NCBI GenBank assembly: GCA_018396725.1
Contig: JAGTRC010000003.1
Location: 48,463 to 112,462 of the forward strand
Length of the DNA: 64,000 nt
Source: Candidatus Bathyarchaeota archaeon
GTDB taxonomy: Archaea; Thermoproteota; Bathyarchaeia; 40CM-2-53-6; DTGE01
Direction: 5' to 3'
Notes under the pieces: generated by a model
Told to the model about the DNA's origin: nothing
Database searches by the model: none
The model's input: only the letters and a program-made list of their open reading frames with translations
Position numbers and translations under genes: made by a program
In this document: positions 1-9,045 of the stretch, piece by piece
Layout of the letters: each line of letters opens with the position of its first letter
Numbering within the stretch: position 1 is the first letter of the stretch

Positions 1-97
1 CGAGCCTCGTAGCCGACCTCATCCACCGCATTCCATCCAAACTTTATCCGCGGAACAGAGAACTCGAACACCGTCTCAAACCTGTACAACCCCGCCA
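1..97 (-). CDS. Iron-containing alcohol dehydrogenase, N-terminal fragment (cut by window start)
   Basis: An open frame runs leftward from an ATG at 97 to the window edge with no stop. The roughly 32 visible residues include FSVPRIKFGWNAV followed by an acidic stretch, which resembles the start of group III iron-dependent alcohol dehydrogenases, where a PxxIxFG motif precedes the first Rossmann strand. A TTGGGAG stretch just upstream can serve as ribosome binding site. The active site lies outside the window, so the family call rests on the N-terminus alone. Confidence 0.5.
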
Positions 98-163
98 TGC
101 TCCCAACCCGACAGTAGCAAACTAATTCATAGTCGAAATATTTTATTTTACCGTGAATAAGTC

Positions 164-172
164 TTTATATTA
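164..172 (+). promoter_or_regulatory. TATA-like box of the alpha/beta hydrolase gene
   Basis: The AT-rich TTTATATTA lies about 26-34 bases before the ATG at 198. That spacing would put transcription start at or just before the start codon, giving the short or absent leader typical of archaea. A second AT-rich patch at 137-150 could serve the divergent dehydrogenase gene. Confidence 0.4.
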
Positions 173-197
173 ATGGTTTTATGGCTGGTGATGGGTC

Positions 198-926
198 ATG
201 CCTAAGGTCGGGGTCAGAGGGGTTAAGTTATACTATGAGGAGCTGGGTGAAGGCCCGGACATCCTATTGATGCATGGCGCCATGTCGACCGCGAGGCGCG
301 ACTTCGGATCCCTGATAGACGGGTTTGCGGAGCATTTCCACGTCGTGGCGCCCGACTTGAGGGGTTTCGGAAGGTCGCAGCACGTCAGATCCTTCGAGGG
401 GAACTACTACTTGGAGCATGCCAGGGACATGCTCGCCTTGATCGAAGCCTTAAACCTGGATGAGCCCCACCTGGTCGGGTTCAGCGATGCTGGGGAGTTC
501 GCTTTCCTCATGGCCTTGGAGGCGCCTGAACGCTTGAGATCCATAGTGGCCTCAGGGGTTGGAGGGGATCTCAGCCCAGCCTTCCTCACGGCCGTGGAGG
601 AGCATTACAACGGCATAGCTGGGGAGATGATGGAGATCCATGGACGCACATATTGGAGGAGGCTTCTAAGAGCCTATCTCAGGGCGGTGGAGGAGACGGC
701 CCGCCGCTACAAGGATCCCCTGCGGAGATCGGAGTATCACAGGATAAAGAAACCTGTCCTGATAATCAATGGGGAGAGAGATCCCTACAACCCCGTGGGG
801 GGCGCCGAAGCCCTCAGGGATAGCCTGCCCTACTGTGATCTATGGATCGTGCCCGGGGTTGGGCACACCGTAAAGTTTGAAGGCTTCCTCGAAAGGGTGA
901 GAATGTTCATCGATGAACACCACTAA
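198..926 (+). CDS. Alpha/beta hydrolase
   Basis: This 242-residue cytoplasmic protein has the full alpha/beta-hydrolase layout: oxyanion region LLMHGAMS near residue 25, strand-turn DLRGFGRS near 54, nucleophile elbow VGFSDAG near 94 with Ser as nucleophile, acid in NGERDPYNP near 193, and His in GVGHTVKFE near 223. The triad Ser-Asp-His is complete, but the elbow has Ala where GxSxG would have the second Gly. Length matches small esterases, lactonases and C-C hydrolases. Substrate cannot be read from sequence. It stands alone, convergent with the next gene. Confidence 0.85.
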   Translation: MPKVGVRGVKLYYEELGEGPDILLMHGAMSTARRDFGSLIDGFAEHFHVVAPDLRGFGRSQHVRSFEGNYYLEHARDMLALIEALNLDEPHLVGFSDAGEFAFLMALEAPERLRSIVASGVGGDLSPAFLTAVEEHYNGIAGEMMEIHGRTYWRRLLRAYLRAVEETARRYKDPLRRSEYHRIKKPVLIINGERDPYNPVGGAEALRDSLPYCDLWIVPGVGHTVKFEGFLERVRMFIDEHH

Positions 927-965
927 TAATAAGTCACGGCGCGTGCGAACATTTGATCGGCCAAT

Positions 966-1655
966 TCACTCCAGTTTATCCAGGATCTCCAAGACCTGAT
1001 CCGTCGTCTTCACCTTCAGGCACATGTCGCTCAGGGTATCTATGATCGCCTGATGCAGCTCCCTTAGATGGGTGGCGCATGCATCCTCGACGAGGAGGAT
1101 GTCATAGCCTAGATCGGCACCGTGATACGCCGTCGCGGCCACGCACTCGTTCGTCAGGAAGCCTACCAGTATGAAGCTGTCGATGTCCATGTTCCTCAAC
1201 ATGAAGTCCAAGTTTGTACCTGTGAAGGCCCCTCCATTGGTCTTCGTTATAACCAATTCGCCTTCAACGGGTTTAGCCTCATCCAGGAACTCCGTCTCCT
1301 CGCTGGCCGGGGGGACTATGAGCCCTATCTTACGGTTAACCTTAGCGGTGTGCCGGGGATTGTCCGTGGGAGCCTCGAGCTTGACGTGGATCACGTCGAG
1401 CCCCTTCTCCCGGCACTTCCTCAGGATCCTCCCTATGTTCTTGACGGCATTCCAGAAACGCATCTCGTAATCCTTCACGGCCTCCCTGACAGCATCCTCC
1501 GGTAGACCCTTAGCTATAGCCGCCTTCACGAAGGGCTCCGGAGAAGCGATCTTCTGGACGTCGATGAGGATCAAAGCGGTTTTACCCTTCTTCACCTCGA
1601 ACTCCGGGTAAGGCCGCTCAATAGCTCTTATAACGTCCTTAATCCCGATCTTCAA
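966..1655 (-). CDS. Isochorismatase-family cysteine hydrolase
   Basis: This 229-residue protein has the hallmarks of the isochorismatase/nicotinamidase superfamily: the Asp of LILIDVQK near residue 30, a Lys in the HVKLEAP strand near 97, and the nucleophile Cys in GFLTNECVAATA near 168, followed by GYDILLVEDACAT. These make up the Asp-Lys-Cys triad. Members hydrolyse isochorismate, nicotinamide or N-carbamoyl compounds. The insert between triad residues does not identify the substrate. The gene converges on the alpha/beta hydrolase and diverges from the peptide-binding protein. Confidence 0.85.
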   Translation of the reverse strand: MKIGIKDVIRAIERPYPEFEVKKGKTALILIDVQKIASPEPFVKAAIAKGLPEDAVREAVKDYEMRFWNAVKNIGRILRKCREKGLDVIHVKLEAPTDNPRHTAKVNRKIGLIVPPASEETEFLDEAKPVEGELVITKTNGGAFTGTNLDFMLRNMDIDSFILVGFLTNECVAATAYHGADLGYDILLVEDACATHLRELHQAIIDTLSDMCLKVKTTDQVLEILDKLE

Positions 1656-1784
1656 TCCCTCAACAGCTCCTTCAGGTTTAGGCTAACCGACTATTAATAC
1701 CCCTTAGCCCTATAAAATATAAATATTTTAGTGCAACTCATGGAAAACTTTTTAAAAAGATAGGGCGTAGATTCAGGTAAGGCG

Positions 1785-3500
1785 ATGGCTATGAGCGAGG
1801 GCAAGCCCAGAAACATGGTTAGGAACATCATAATAGCAGTGGTCCTCATAGCGATAATAGCGGCGGGTGCATACTGGTACACGACCTCGAGGCCGCGGGC
1901 GACGGTAGCCCCTACACCCACGGAGAAGCCCACCACTAAGCCCTTGGAAACCACCACGACTGCGGCGACGCCCACCCCCACAGTTGAGGCCCCGACAACC
2001 CTGGTAGTGGATAAAGTCGAGGAGCCGAGCAGCCTAGACCCCGCCTTCTGTTACGAGTTCTCAGGTTGGGAGATCGTGCAGAACGTCTACCAGACTCTGG
2101 TAACGTACGATAGGGCGGATCCAAACAAGTTCGTCGGCTTGATAGCTGAGAGCTGGACCGTAAGCGAAGACGGTAAAGTCTACACCTTCAAGTTGAGGAG
2201 GAACGTCGTGTTCAGCGACGGAACCCCATTGAAGGCTGAGGCCGTGGAGTACTCCCTTAAACGCGTCATAATCATGAACCAGGCGCCGTCATGGATAATC
2301 TCCCAAAGCCTGACCGTCGACTCCATAAAGGTAATCGACGACTACACTGTCCAGTTAACCCTCGAGAAGCCTAACCCGGCCTTCCTAGCCACGTTGGCCA
2401 CCGCTACAGCATCCATAGTTAATCCTAAAGTGGTTGAAGAGCACGGGGGTGTTCAGCCTGACACGGTGAACCCCTGGATGGATGAGCACGTCGCAGGCTC
2501 AGGGCCCTTCACCCTTAAGGAATGGGTGAAGGGAGACCATCTAACGCTCATCAGAAACGAGAACTACTGGGGCGATAAACCCGCCTTGAAGGAGGTGGTC
2601 ATCTACTATAAGAGCGACGTCCTCACGAGGATCCTGGACCTCAAGAAGGGTACAGCCCACATAGCCGTGGTGGACCCTGTACATTTAGACGATATTAAAG
2701 GCGAGCCGGGAATAGTGATCCGGGACCTAGGGCCTACATTCCACATAGACTTCATCTTCTTCAATACCCAGAAGCCGCCGTTCGACAACAAGCTTGTGAG
2801 GCAGGCGGCGGCCCACGCCATAAACTACGATGCGATAAAGCAGATCCTGCGAGGCAAGGGCGAAAGGTATGTCGGGCCTATACCTAGGGGGATGTTCGGA
2901 TACGACGACTCGGTTCAACCTTACACCTACGATGTGGAGCTGGCTAAAAGCCTCCTCGCGAAGGCGGGATACCCCGAGGGGAAGGGTCTAGAAACTCTGA
3001 AGTTCCTCTACTACTCCAGGGATGAAGCGGTCGACCTCATGGCGCAGCAGATACAATCCGACCTCGCCAAGATCGGGTTGAAGATCGAGCTTCAATCCCT
3101 AAGCCTAAGCACGTACATGAACAACCTCTTCCTGGACCCCAAGGATCCCAACTATCCCCATATGGGCTGGACCGAATGGTACCCCGACTACGCGTCCCCC
3201 GACGACTACGCCATACCCTTCCTGACGTGGCCTCCAGGCTGGAACCCCGCAGCCTACCAGAACGATGAAACGGCAAACCTGATATTCGAGGCCGCATCGG
3301 AGCTGGACAGGGATAAAGCCAAGCAGCTCTGGTCCGAGGTCATCCATAGAGTCTACGAGGACACCCCGTACGCGTGGCTCATGCAGTACACAGGCTACTA
3401 CGTATACAGGGAAAACGTACATGGCCTATACTATCATCCGATCCACATAGGCTACTCGGGATTCGACTACAGCACGATATATCTAACCCCGAGCAGCTGA
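1785..3500 (+). CDS. Peptide ABC transporter, substrate-binding protein (SBP family 5)
   Basis: This 571-residue extracytoplasmic binding protein has a basic N-terminus and one membrane segment (about residues 11-29), then a Thr/Pro-rich linker (about 35-70) typical of membrane-tethered archaeal binding proteins. Family-5 features follow: LDPAFCYEFSGWEIVQNVYQTL, ESWTVSEDGKVYTFKLRRNVVFSDGTPL and GSGPFTLKEW. It would capture oligopeptides or similar ligands for the permease and ATPase genes that follow. ATG codons at 1785 and 1791 are both possible; a GGTAAGG lies upstream. A TATA-like TTTTAAAAAG sits at about 1750-1759. Confidence 0.92.
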   Translation: MAMSEGKPRNMVRNIIIAVVLIAIIAAGAYWYTTSRPRATVAPTPTEKPTTKPLETTTTAATPTPTVEAPTTLVVDKVEEPSSLDPAFCYEFSGWEIVQNVYQTLVTYDRADPNKFVGLIAESWTVSEDGKVYTFKLRRNVVFSDGTPLKAEAVEYSLKRVIIMNQAPSWIISQSLTVDSIKVIDDYTVQLTLEKPNPAFLATLATATASIVNPKVVEEHGGVQPDTVNPWMDEHVAGSGPFTLKEWVKGDHLTLIRNENYWGDKPALKEVVIYYKSDVLTRILDLKKGTAHIAVVDPVHLDDIKGEPGIVIRDLGPTFHIDFIFFNTQKPPFDNKLVRQAAAHAINYDAIKQILRGKGERYVGPIPRGMFGYDDSVQPYTYDVELAKSLLAKAGYPEGKGLETLKFLYYSRDEAVDLMAQQIQSDLAKIGLKIELQSLSLSTYMNNLFLDPKDPNYPHMGWTEWYPDYASPDDYAIPFLTWPPGWNPAAYQNDETANLIFEAASELDRDKAKQLWSEVIHRVYEDTPYAWLMQYTGYYVYRENVHGLYYHPIHIGYSGFDYSTIYLTPSS

Positions 3501-3520
3501 AACCTATCTAAATCCCCTCA

Positions 3521-3530
3521 TTTTTTCTTT
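3521..3530 (+). terminator. T-rich terminator after the binding-protein gene
   Basis: A run TTTTTTCTTT lies 20 bases past the stop of the binding-protein gene, the pyrimidine-run form of intrinsic archaeal terminator. The permease gene begins 135 bases further on and has a TTTAAAG-type AT box near 3622, so binding protein and permeases may be separate transcripts or linked by read-through. Confidence 0.4.
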
Positions 3531-3665
3531 TAATCCCGGATCATGGTAGAGGAGGAAACGCCATAGCATAGTATAGGTCATGTGATGGATGAGGCGCATC
3601 TTGACGTATCTGGAATAAAGGTTTAAAGCATCGGATTCCCAGCCTATATGAGGGTCGTATGATCC

Positions 3666-4679
3666 ATGGGGTTGCTGAGGTTCATCGCCAAGAGGCTCTT
3701 GATGCTGGTGCCCGTGCTGATAGGCGTGACGTTCTTAACGTTCATCATCTCCCATGTCGTGGTTAAGGATCCCGCTAGAGCCTGGGCTGGATTGAAGGCT
3801 AAGCCTGAGACCGTGGCGGGGATCAGGGCCAAGTATCACCTGGACGACCCGATCATAATCCAGTACTTCTATTATATGCGGGACCTCGCAACGGGGGATT
3901 GGGGGATCTCCCCCTTCAACGGTCAACCGGTCCTAAATAACATTAAGACTTTCTTCCCCGCGACCTTGGAGTTGGCTGTATTCGCGATGCTCATGACGAT
4001 AGCCATAGGGATACCTTTAGGGGTGCTCTCGGCGAAGCATAGGGATAAACCCTTGGATCACTTATCTAGGCTCTTATCCCTGAGCGCGGTGTCAACCCCC
4101 CCTTTTCTAGCGGCCCTGCTTCTGCAATTGATAGTGTTCTATTATCTCGGGTGGCTGCCCGCCTCGGGGAGGATAGCCCACGACGTGGCTCCTCCCGCCA
4201 CTATAACGGGCCTGTTCATCCTGGATAGCATCCTAACCGGAAACTGGACCGCCCTGCTGAGCAGCCTGAGGCATATAATACTGCCGGCCACGTCGCTGGC
4301 CCTGCTGACCTTCGGCGTAGCAGCTAGGATCACGAGGTCCAGCATGCTGGAGGTATTGGGGAGCGACTACATTAGAACCGCCAGGGCTAAGGGATTACCT
4401 GAGAACATGGTCATATACAAGCATGCGCTGAGGAACGCCTTGATCCCCACCACGACGGTTTTAGCGGTGGCCTTCGGCTTCATGCTCTGCGGCACGATAG
4501 TCATAGAGACCATATTCAACTGGCCTGGAATCGGGAGATACGCTACATTAGCGGTTTTAAACGTGGATTTCCCGGCTATAATGGGGACCACAGTGATGTA
4601 CACGCTGAGCATCGTAATATCGAACTTGATCGCCGACGTAACCTACGCCTTCCTAGATCCCAGGATAAGGCTGGAGTAG
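3666..4679 (+). CDS. Peptide ABC transporter permease, DppB type
   Basis: This 337-residue membrane protein belongs to the DppB/OppB permeases. It opens with LLRFIAKRLLMLVPVLIGVTFLTF, has six predicted membrane segments, and carries the EAA cytoplasmic loop around DYIRTARAKGLPENMVIYKHALRNALIP (roughly residues 237-264), which docks on the ATPase. It ends YAFLDPRIRLE, as family members do. The ATG at 3666 is the first methionine. The next permease starts 5 bases after its stop, so both are co-transcribed. Confidence 0.93.
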   Translation: MGLLRFIAKRLLMLVPVLIGVTFLTFIISHVVVKDPARAWAGLKAKPETVAGIRAKYHLDDPIIIQYFYYMRDLATGDWGISPFNGQPVLNNIKTFFPATLELAVFAMLMTIAIGIPLGVLSAKHRDKPLDHLSRLLSLSAVSTPPFLAALLLQLIVFYYLGWLPASGRIAHDVAPPATITGLFILDSILTGNWTALLSSLRHIILPATSLALLTFGVAARITRSSMLEVLGSDYIRTARAKGLPENMVIYKHALRNALIPTTTVLAVAFGFMLCGTIVIETIFNWPGIGRYATLAVLNVDFPAIMGTTVMYTLSIVISNLIADVTYAFLDPRIRLE

Positions 4680-4684
4680 GAGCC

Positions 4685-5617
4685 ATGAACCGGATACCGC
4701 TGAGGAGGAGATACGTCAAGGGGCTCGACCTGCTGGGAGCATTGGGAGTCGACGTTAAAGAGGTAAGGCTCATCCTTAGGATACTCTCGAGGAACCCCCT
4801 CTCCCTAGCCGGGAGCGTAATAATCCTCGCCTTCTTCGCCACCGCCCTCTTCATAGCCGTGGCCGGCGTAGAGGTGCTACCCTACGATCCATACGCCGTC
4901 AACATCGCGGAGGCCCTCCAACCCCCCAGCTCGAAGCATCTCCTCGGGACAGACAACCTTGGGAGGGATATCCTCTCGAGGATAATCGCCGGCACCGTGG
5001 TGGATGCGCAGGTCTCGGTCGTAGTGGTGGCATTCTCCCTGGCCGTCGGGGGGTTGCTCGGGGCGGTTGCAGGCTTCTACGGTGGGAAGATCGACGAGAT
5101 AGTCATGCGCGTAACGGACGTGTTCCTGGCTTTCCCCGGCTTGATCCTAGCCCTCGCCATAGCCGCGGCCCTAGGCCCCAGCCTACTCCACGTGATGGAG
5201 GCCCTGCTCGTGGTCTGGTGGCCCACATACGCGAGGCTTTCAAGGGCTGAAGCCCTGAGCGTGAAGGAGAACCAGTACATAGAGGCCGCTAAGGCCTCGG
5301 GGCTCCGAGATATCGAGATAGTCTTCAGGCATGTGATCCCTAATATCCTCTCCCCACTGATGATCTACGCCACCCTGGACATAGGCTCGGTGATACTCAA
5401 CGCCTCCGTCCTAAGCTATATAGGATTGGGGGCACAACACCCACAGGCGGAGTGGGGTAGGATGGTGTTCGACGGCCAAAGCTACCTCATGACCCAATGG
5501 TGGCTCCCAATATTCCCGGGGATCGCCATAATGGTCACTGTGTTAGGCTTCAACCTGTTAGGGGATGGTTTAAGGGACGCCCTGGATCCGAGGTTGAGGA
5601 GAATTGTCAGGGGATAA
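4685..5617 (+). CDS. Peptide ABC transporter permease, DppC type
   Basis: This 310-residue protein is the second permease of the importer. After a membrane segment near residues 40-60 come LLGTDNLGRDILSRIIAG and the EAA loop ENQYIEAAKASGLRDIEIVFRHVIPN (about residues 198-223), both diagnostic of DppC/OppC. It ends with DGLRDALDPRLRR. The ATG is preceded by TAGGAGCC, a good ribosome binding site overlapping the previous stop. Its 3' end overlaps the first ATPase gene by 14 bases, supporting translational coupling. Confidence 0.93.
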   Translation: MNRIPLRRRYVKGLDLLGALGVDVKEVRLILRILSRNPLSLAGSVIILAFFATALFIAVAGVEVLPYDPYAVNIAEALQPPSSKHLLGTDNLGRDILSRIIAGTVVDAQVSVVVVAFSLAVGGLLGAVAGFYGGKIDEIVMRVTDVFLAFPGLILALAIAAALGPSLLHVMEALLVVWWPTYARLSRAEALSVKENQYIEAAKASGLRDIEIVFRHVIPNILSPLMIYATLDIGSVILNASVLSYIGLGAQHPQAEWGRMVFDGQSYLMTQWWLPIFPGIAIMVTVLGFNLLGDGLRDALDPRLRRIVRG

Positions 5618-6638
5618 TGGCCTCCTCACGGTGAGGAATCTACGCATGGTATTCGACACGGATGCTGGAGCCGTGAGGGCGTTGGACGGCATCGACCTTT
5701 CAATAGGCTACAAGGAGGTGGTGGGGGTCGTGGGGGAGTCGGGGGCCGGTAAGAGCGCCCTGGGCCTAACCATAATGCGGCTGATACCCTCCCCTCCCGG
5801 GAGGATACTGGAGGGGAGCTCCATAATCTTCAAGGGCGTAGACCTCCTGAAGCTTTCGGAGGAGGAGATGACCAGGGTCAGGGGCACGGGCATATCCATG
5901 ATCTTCCAGGAGCCCATGACGTCCCTGAACCCGGTCTTCACCATCGGGGACCAGATAAAGGAGTCCATAAGGCTTAGGATCTCCCGCTCCAGGAGGGAGA
6001 GGACGGGCCGAAGCCCCTTAAACAGGGTCGGCGACGCGAGGAGCGTGGATGAGGAGCTGCTGGAAGCCCTCCGGCTCGTGAGGATACCCGACCCTGAAAA
6101 GATCGCTAGGAGCTATCCCCATGAGCTCAGCGGAGGAATGAAGCAGCGGGCCATGATAGCCATGGCGCTCGCAGCTAAACCCTCGCTGCTCATAGCGGAT
6201 GAGCCTACAACCGCCCTGGACGTGACGACCCAGGCGCAGATCCTTAAACTGCTCAGAGACCTCATGGAGGAGGTTGGGGCCTCCATCCTCTTCATAACCC
6301 ATGACTTCGGGGTTATCGGGGAGATAGCCGACAGGGTTGCCGTCATGTACGCTGGCAACATCGTCGAGGTCGCCGATGTATACGAGCTTTTCCGTAAGCC
6401 CTCCCATCCATACACCGTGGGGTTGATGGAGTCCATCCCCCGCCTCACAGGGGACAAGGCGGAGCTGCCCACGCTCCCGGGCAGCATGCCAAGCCTCATA
6501 TCGCCTCCGCCGGGGTGCAAGTTCCATCCGAGATGCCCCCACGCATTCGATAGGTGCCGTAGGGAACCCCCTAAACTCGTCGAGATAAGCAGGGGGAGAT
6601 GGGTAGCCTGCCACCTATTCGGAGGAGATAGACCTTGA
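5604..6638 (+). CDS. Peptide ABC transporter ATPase, DppD type
   Basis: This 344-residue cytoplasmic ATPase energises the importer. It has Walker A GESGAGKSAL (about residue 42), a Q-loop in MIFQEPMTSLNPVF, signature LSGGMKQR (about 172), Walker B LLIADEPTTALD and switch His in FITHDFG. The C-terminal extension CKFHPRCPHAFDRC (about 306-319) is the cysteine-rich oligopeptide-transporter tail. The start is a TTG inside the end of the DppC gene. An insert of about 25 residues rich in Arg and Ser lies between the Q-loop and signature. Confidence 0.93.
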   Translation: MSGDNGLLTVRNLRMVFDTDAGAVRALDGIDLSIGYKEVVGVVGESGAGKSALGLTIMRLIPSPPGRILEGSSIIFKGVDLLKLSEEEMTRVRGTGISMIFQEPMTSLNPVFTIGDQIKESIRLRISRSRRERTGRSPLNRVGDARSVDEELLEALRLVRIPDPEKIARSYPHELSGGMKQRAMIAMALAAKPSLLIADEPTTALDVTTQAQILKLLRDLMEEVGASILFITHDFGVIGEIADRVAVMYAGNIVEVADVYELFRKPSHPYTVGLMESIPRLTGDKAELPTLPGSMPSLISPPPGCKFHPRCPHAFDRCRREPPKLVEISRGRWVACHLFGGDRP

Positions 6639-7639
6639 ACAGCGGAGACAATCCCCTGCTCAAGGTGGTGAACCTCGTTAAATACTTCCCGTTGAGAGCC
6701 TCCCTCCTCGGGGGATCCATAGCCTCGACCATTCGGGGGAAAGTGGTCCACGCCGTGGACGGCGTCTCGTTCCATATAGATGAGATGGAGACCTTCGGCC
6801 TGGTGGGCGAGAGCGGCAGCGGCAAGACGACCCTGGGGAGGACCATACTCCTCCTTACACCGCCGACATCCGGGGAGATAATATTCAGAGGCCTAGACAT
6901 AACCAAGCTTAAAGGAAGGGCGCTGAGGGAGGTCCGCAGGGATATCCAGATAGTATTCCAGGATCCAATATCGTCGCTCGACCCGAGGATGAGGGTCAAG
7001 GACATAATCAAGGAGCCCCTAAGGGTCAGCGGAATCAGATATAAGAGGAGATCCGATGAGATGGTTAGGGAGATGCTCGAACTGGTAGGCTTAAGCCCCG
7101 AGCATTATAATAGGTTCCCCCACGAGTTCAGCGGCGGACAAAGGCAGAGGATAGGGATAGCCCGTGCATTGATAAACCAGCCTAAACTCGTAGTGCTGGA
7201 TGAGCCGACCAGCGCTTTAGACGCATCGGTGCAAGCCCAGATACTCAACCTGCTCAAAAAGCTTCAAAGGGACTTCAAGCTAAGCTACCTATTCATAACC
7301 CATAATATAAATGTGGTACGCTACATGAGCAACCGGATAGCCGTGATGTACCTGGGCAGAATAGTGGAGGTCGCCGAGGCGGATACATTGGTGTCGAACC
7401 CCCTCCACCCCTACACCAAGGATTTAATCGCGTCGATCCCCCCTGGAGACCCCGCGTCCAGGCTTAGGGAGATAAGGATTCGAGGAGAAACCCCTAGCCC
7501 CATAGATATACCCCGGGGATGCAGGTTCAACCCGAGATGCCCCTACACGATGGATATATGCGGAAAATTTGAACCTGAACTACGGGAGGTCAAGCAGGGA
7601 CACCAGGTGGCATGCCACCTCTACGATGGAGCCCCCTGA
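6635..7639 (+). CDS. Peptide ABC transporter ATPase, DppF type
   Basis: This 334-residue partner ATPase has Walker A GESGSGKTTL, Q-loop FQDPISSLDPRM, signature FSGGQRQRIGIAR and Walker B LVVLDEPTSALD, and ends with the Cys-containing tail CRFNPRCPYTMDIC. The TTG start overlaps the DppD stop in a TTGA arrangement, so the two ATPases are probably made in equal amounts as a heterodimer. The gene closes the five-gene importer and converges on hypB with an 11-base gap. Confidence 0.93.
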   Translation: MNSGDNPLLKVVNLVKYFPLRASLLGGSIASTIRGKVVHAVDGVSFHIDEMETFGLVGESGSGKTTLGRTILLLTPPTSGEIIFRGLDITKLKGRALREVRRDIQIVFQDPISSLDPRMRVKDIIKEPLRVSGIRYKRRSDEMVREMLELVGLSPEHYNRFPHEFSGGQRQRIGIARALINQPKLVVLDEPTSALDASVQAQILNLLKKLQRDFKLSYLFITHNINVVRYMSNRIAVMYLGRIVEVAEADTLVSNPLHPYTKDLIASIPPGDPASRLREIRIRGETPSPIDIPRGCRFNPRCPYTMDICGKFEPELREVKQGHQVACHLYDGAP

Positions 7640-7649
7640 ACATCCCGGC

Positions 7650-8330
7650 TCATCCCAGGCTCCGCCGAGGCCTCTCCAGCTGCCTCCTAACCCATTCTAT
7701 CCATGAGTCCACGCCTACACCCGTCTTACACGAGGCCTCTATTATCTCAAGTCTAGGATTCACCATGAGCGCGTCACGCCTTATCCTCCCCAGATCCACC
7801 TCCAAATATGGTAGTAGATCCAGCTTGTTTACGACGAGTAGGTCGGCGTTCCTGAACATCACCGGGTACTTAGCCGGCTTATCGTCCCCTTCAGGCGTGC
7901 TTATCACCACGATGTTCCTATGGGCCCCGACGTCGAAGAAGGCGGGGCACACCAGGTTGCCGACGTTCTCCACGAACAGGAGGTCTAATTCGTCGAGGTT
8001 GAAATGGGCTAAAGCCCTGCTCACCGAGGCGGCCTCCAGATGGCACATATCCCCGGTGTTGACCTGCAAGACCTCTACGCCGAACCTCCTTATCCTCTCA
8101 GCGTCATATCTCGTGGCTAAATCGCCCTCTATAACCGCTATCCGATAGGTCTTGCTCAGCTCCCCCAGGGATGCCTCCAGGAGGCTGGTCTTCCCCGAAC
8201 CCGGAGAACCCATAATGTTAAACGCGAAAACATTATGTCCGTCGAGTAATCTACGATTTTCATCGGCGATGAGATCGTTGGCCCTACCTATATTCTCTAA
8301 GACCTTGATCTCCCGCTCCATATCCCCCAC
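7650..8330 (-). CDS. hypB: HypB, nickel-insertion GTPase
   Basis: This 226-residue GTPase works in nickel delivery during [NiFe]-hydrogenase maturation. Seen: Walker A GSPGSGKT (residues 41-48), EGDLATRYDAERI, the metal-site segment CHLEAASVSRAL, VENVGNLVCPAFFDVGA with the second nickel-ligand Cys, TPEGDDKPAKYP and NKLDLLPY. It lacks the N-terminal His-rich or CxxCGC nickel-storage segment of some bacterial forms, as is usual in archaea. Neither hypA, other hyp genes nor hydrogenase genes are in the window, so it sits apart from its pathway. The ATG or TTG near 8330 follows an AT-poor leader. Confidence 0.93.
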   Translation of the reverse strand: MGDMEREIKVLENIGRANDLIADENRRLLDGHNVFAFNIMGSPGSGKTSLLEASLGELSKTYRIAVIEGDLATRYDAERIRRFGVEVLQVNTGDMCHLEAASVSRALAHFNLDELDLLFVENVGNLVCPAFFDVGAHRNIVVISTPEGDDKPAKYPVMFRNADLLVVNKLDLLPYLEVDLGRIRRDALMVNPRLEIIEASCKTGVGVDSWIEWVRRQLERPRRSLG

Positions 8331-8641
8331 GTGTAAAAGGGTTGGTGATGAGGATTAAAAAGGTTCCTGAGCCTCCGCGAGATAACTGGCCGGATAGACC
8401 CGCCACCCCAACAGCGGCATCCCAAAGGCCTTGAATGACCCGAGTAGTTGCAACGATGCGCAGAAATACGGAGGAGGGACCTTATAAGTAAGAGAGTTGA
8501 GACAGATGGCCCCCGTTGGAGACCAGGACCATGGGGATATCCCGGCCCCACACCTACAAGACCGGGACAAATATTTTATATTATATTTATATTTAGTATT
8601 AATGTCAATTTCAAGTTAAATTTTATGAGGGTTGGAGGGGG
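8331..8641. other. Intergenic region between hypB and the 2TM gene
   Basis: This divergent 311-base gap shows no convincing gene. Its right third (about 8569-8620) is strongly AT-rich, with TATTTTATATTATATTTATATTTAG, and probably carries the promoter of the 2TM gene. I looked for a hypA remnant and found none. Confidence 0.4.
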
Positions 8642-8950
8642 TTGAGCGAGGATCCCGTCGAGGAGTATAAGAGGGCTTTCCGGGAGATGGAGGTCGAGGA
8701 GGCTAAGAGGGGCTTCGCAGGCCACCTAGTAGCCTACCTCATAGTTAACGCTTTCCTAGTATTCATAAACCTCTGGACCTCCAGGGAGACTCTATGGTTC
8801 CCCTTCCCACTGGCAGGTTGGGGCATAGGTCTAGCCATGCACTACGTGTTCTCAAGGCCGAGCCATATAGTCAAAGAGGTCATGAAGAAAGAGGCCCTAG
8901 CGGAGTATTACAGGATGAAGGCTAAAGGGGAGGGGAGTAAATCCACCTAG
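8642..8950 (+). CDS. 2TM-domain membrane protein
   Basis: This 102-residue protein has an acidic/basic helical N-terminus (about 1-25), then two hydrophobic segments: HLVAYLIVNAFLVFINLW (about 28-45) and WFPFPLAGWGIGLAMHYVFS (about 52-71). The tail is charged. This matches the small 2TM-domain family (often N-terminal to sensor kinases, here free-standing). The TTG start directly follows GGAGGGGG, which is unusually close, so the true start could be slightly downstream. Function is unknown. Confidence 0.7.
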   Translation: MSEDPVEEYKRAFREMEVEEAKRGFAGHLVAYLIVNAFLVFINLWTSRETLWFPFPLAGWGIGLAMHYVFSRPSHIVKEVMKKEALAEYYRMKAKGEGSKST

Positions 8951-9045
8951 GATACCCTCCTTCACGCCTCCGGGATTGGATCATCCCAGACCAGCTTAGC
9001 CTAAAACCGTCATCTCCTTCGGATGGTTTAGCAGCTTCAGCTGGC

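Noticed and set aside
6018-6775. Long open frames antisense to the DppD ATPase gene
   Set aside because: The sense strand encodes a complete ATPase with all motifs; antisense openness follows from its G+C-rich codon bias.
8343-8380. C/D-box-like TGATGA...CTGA in the hypB upstream region
   Set aside because: The second C'/D box pair is missing and the spacing is poor, so an archaeal C/D guide RNA is not supported.
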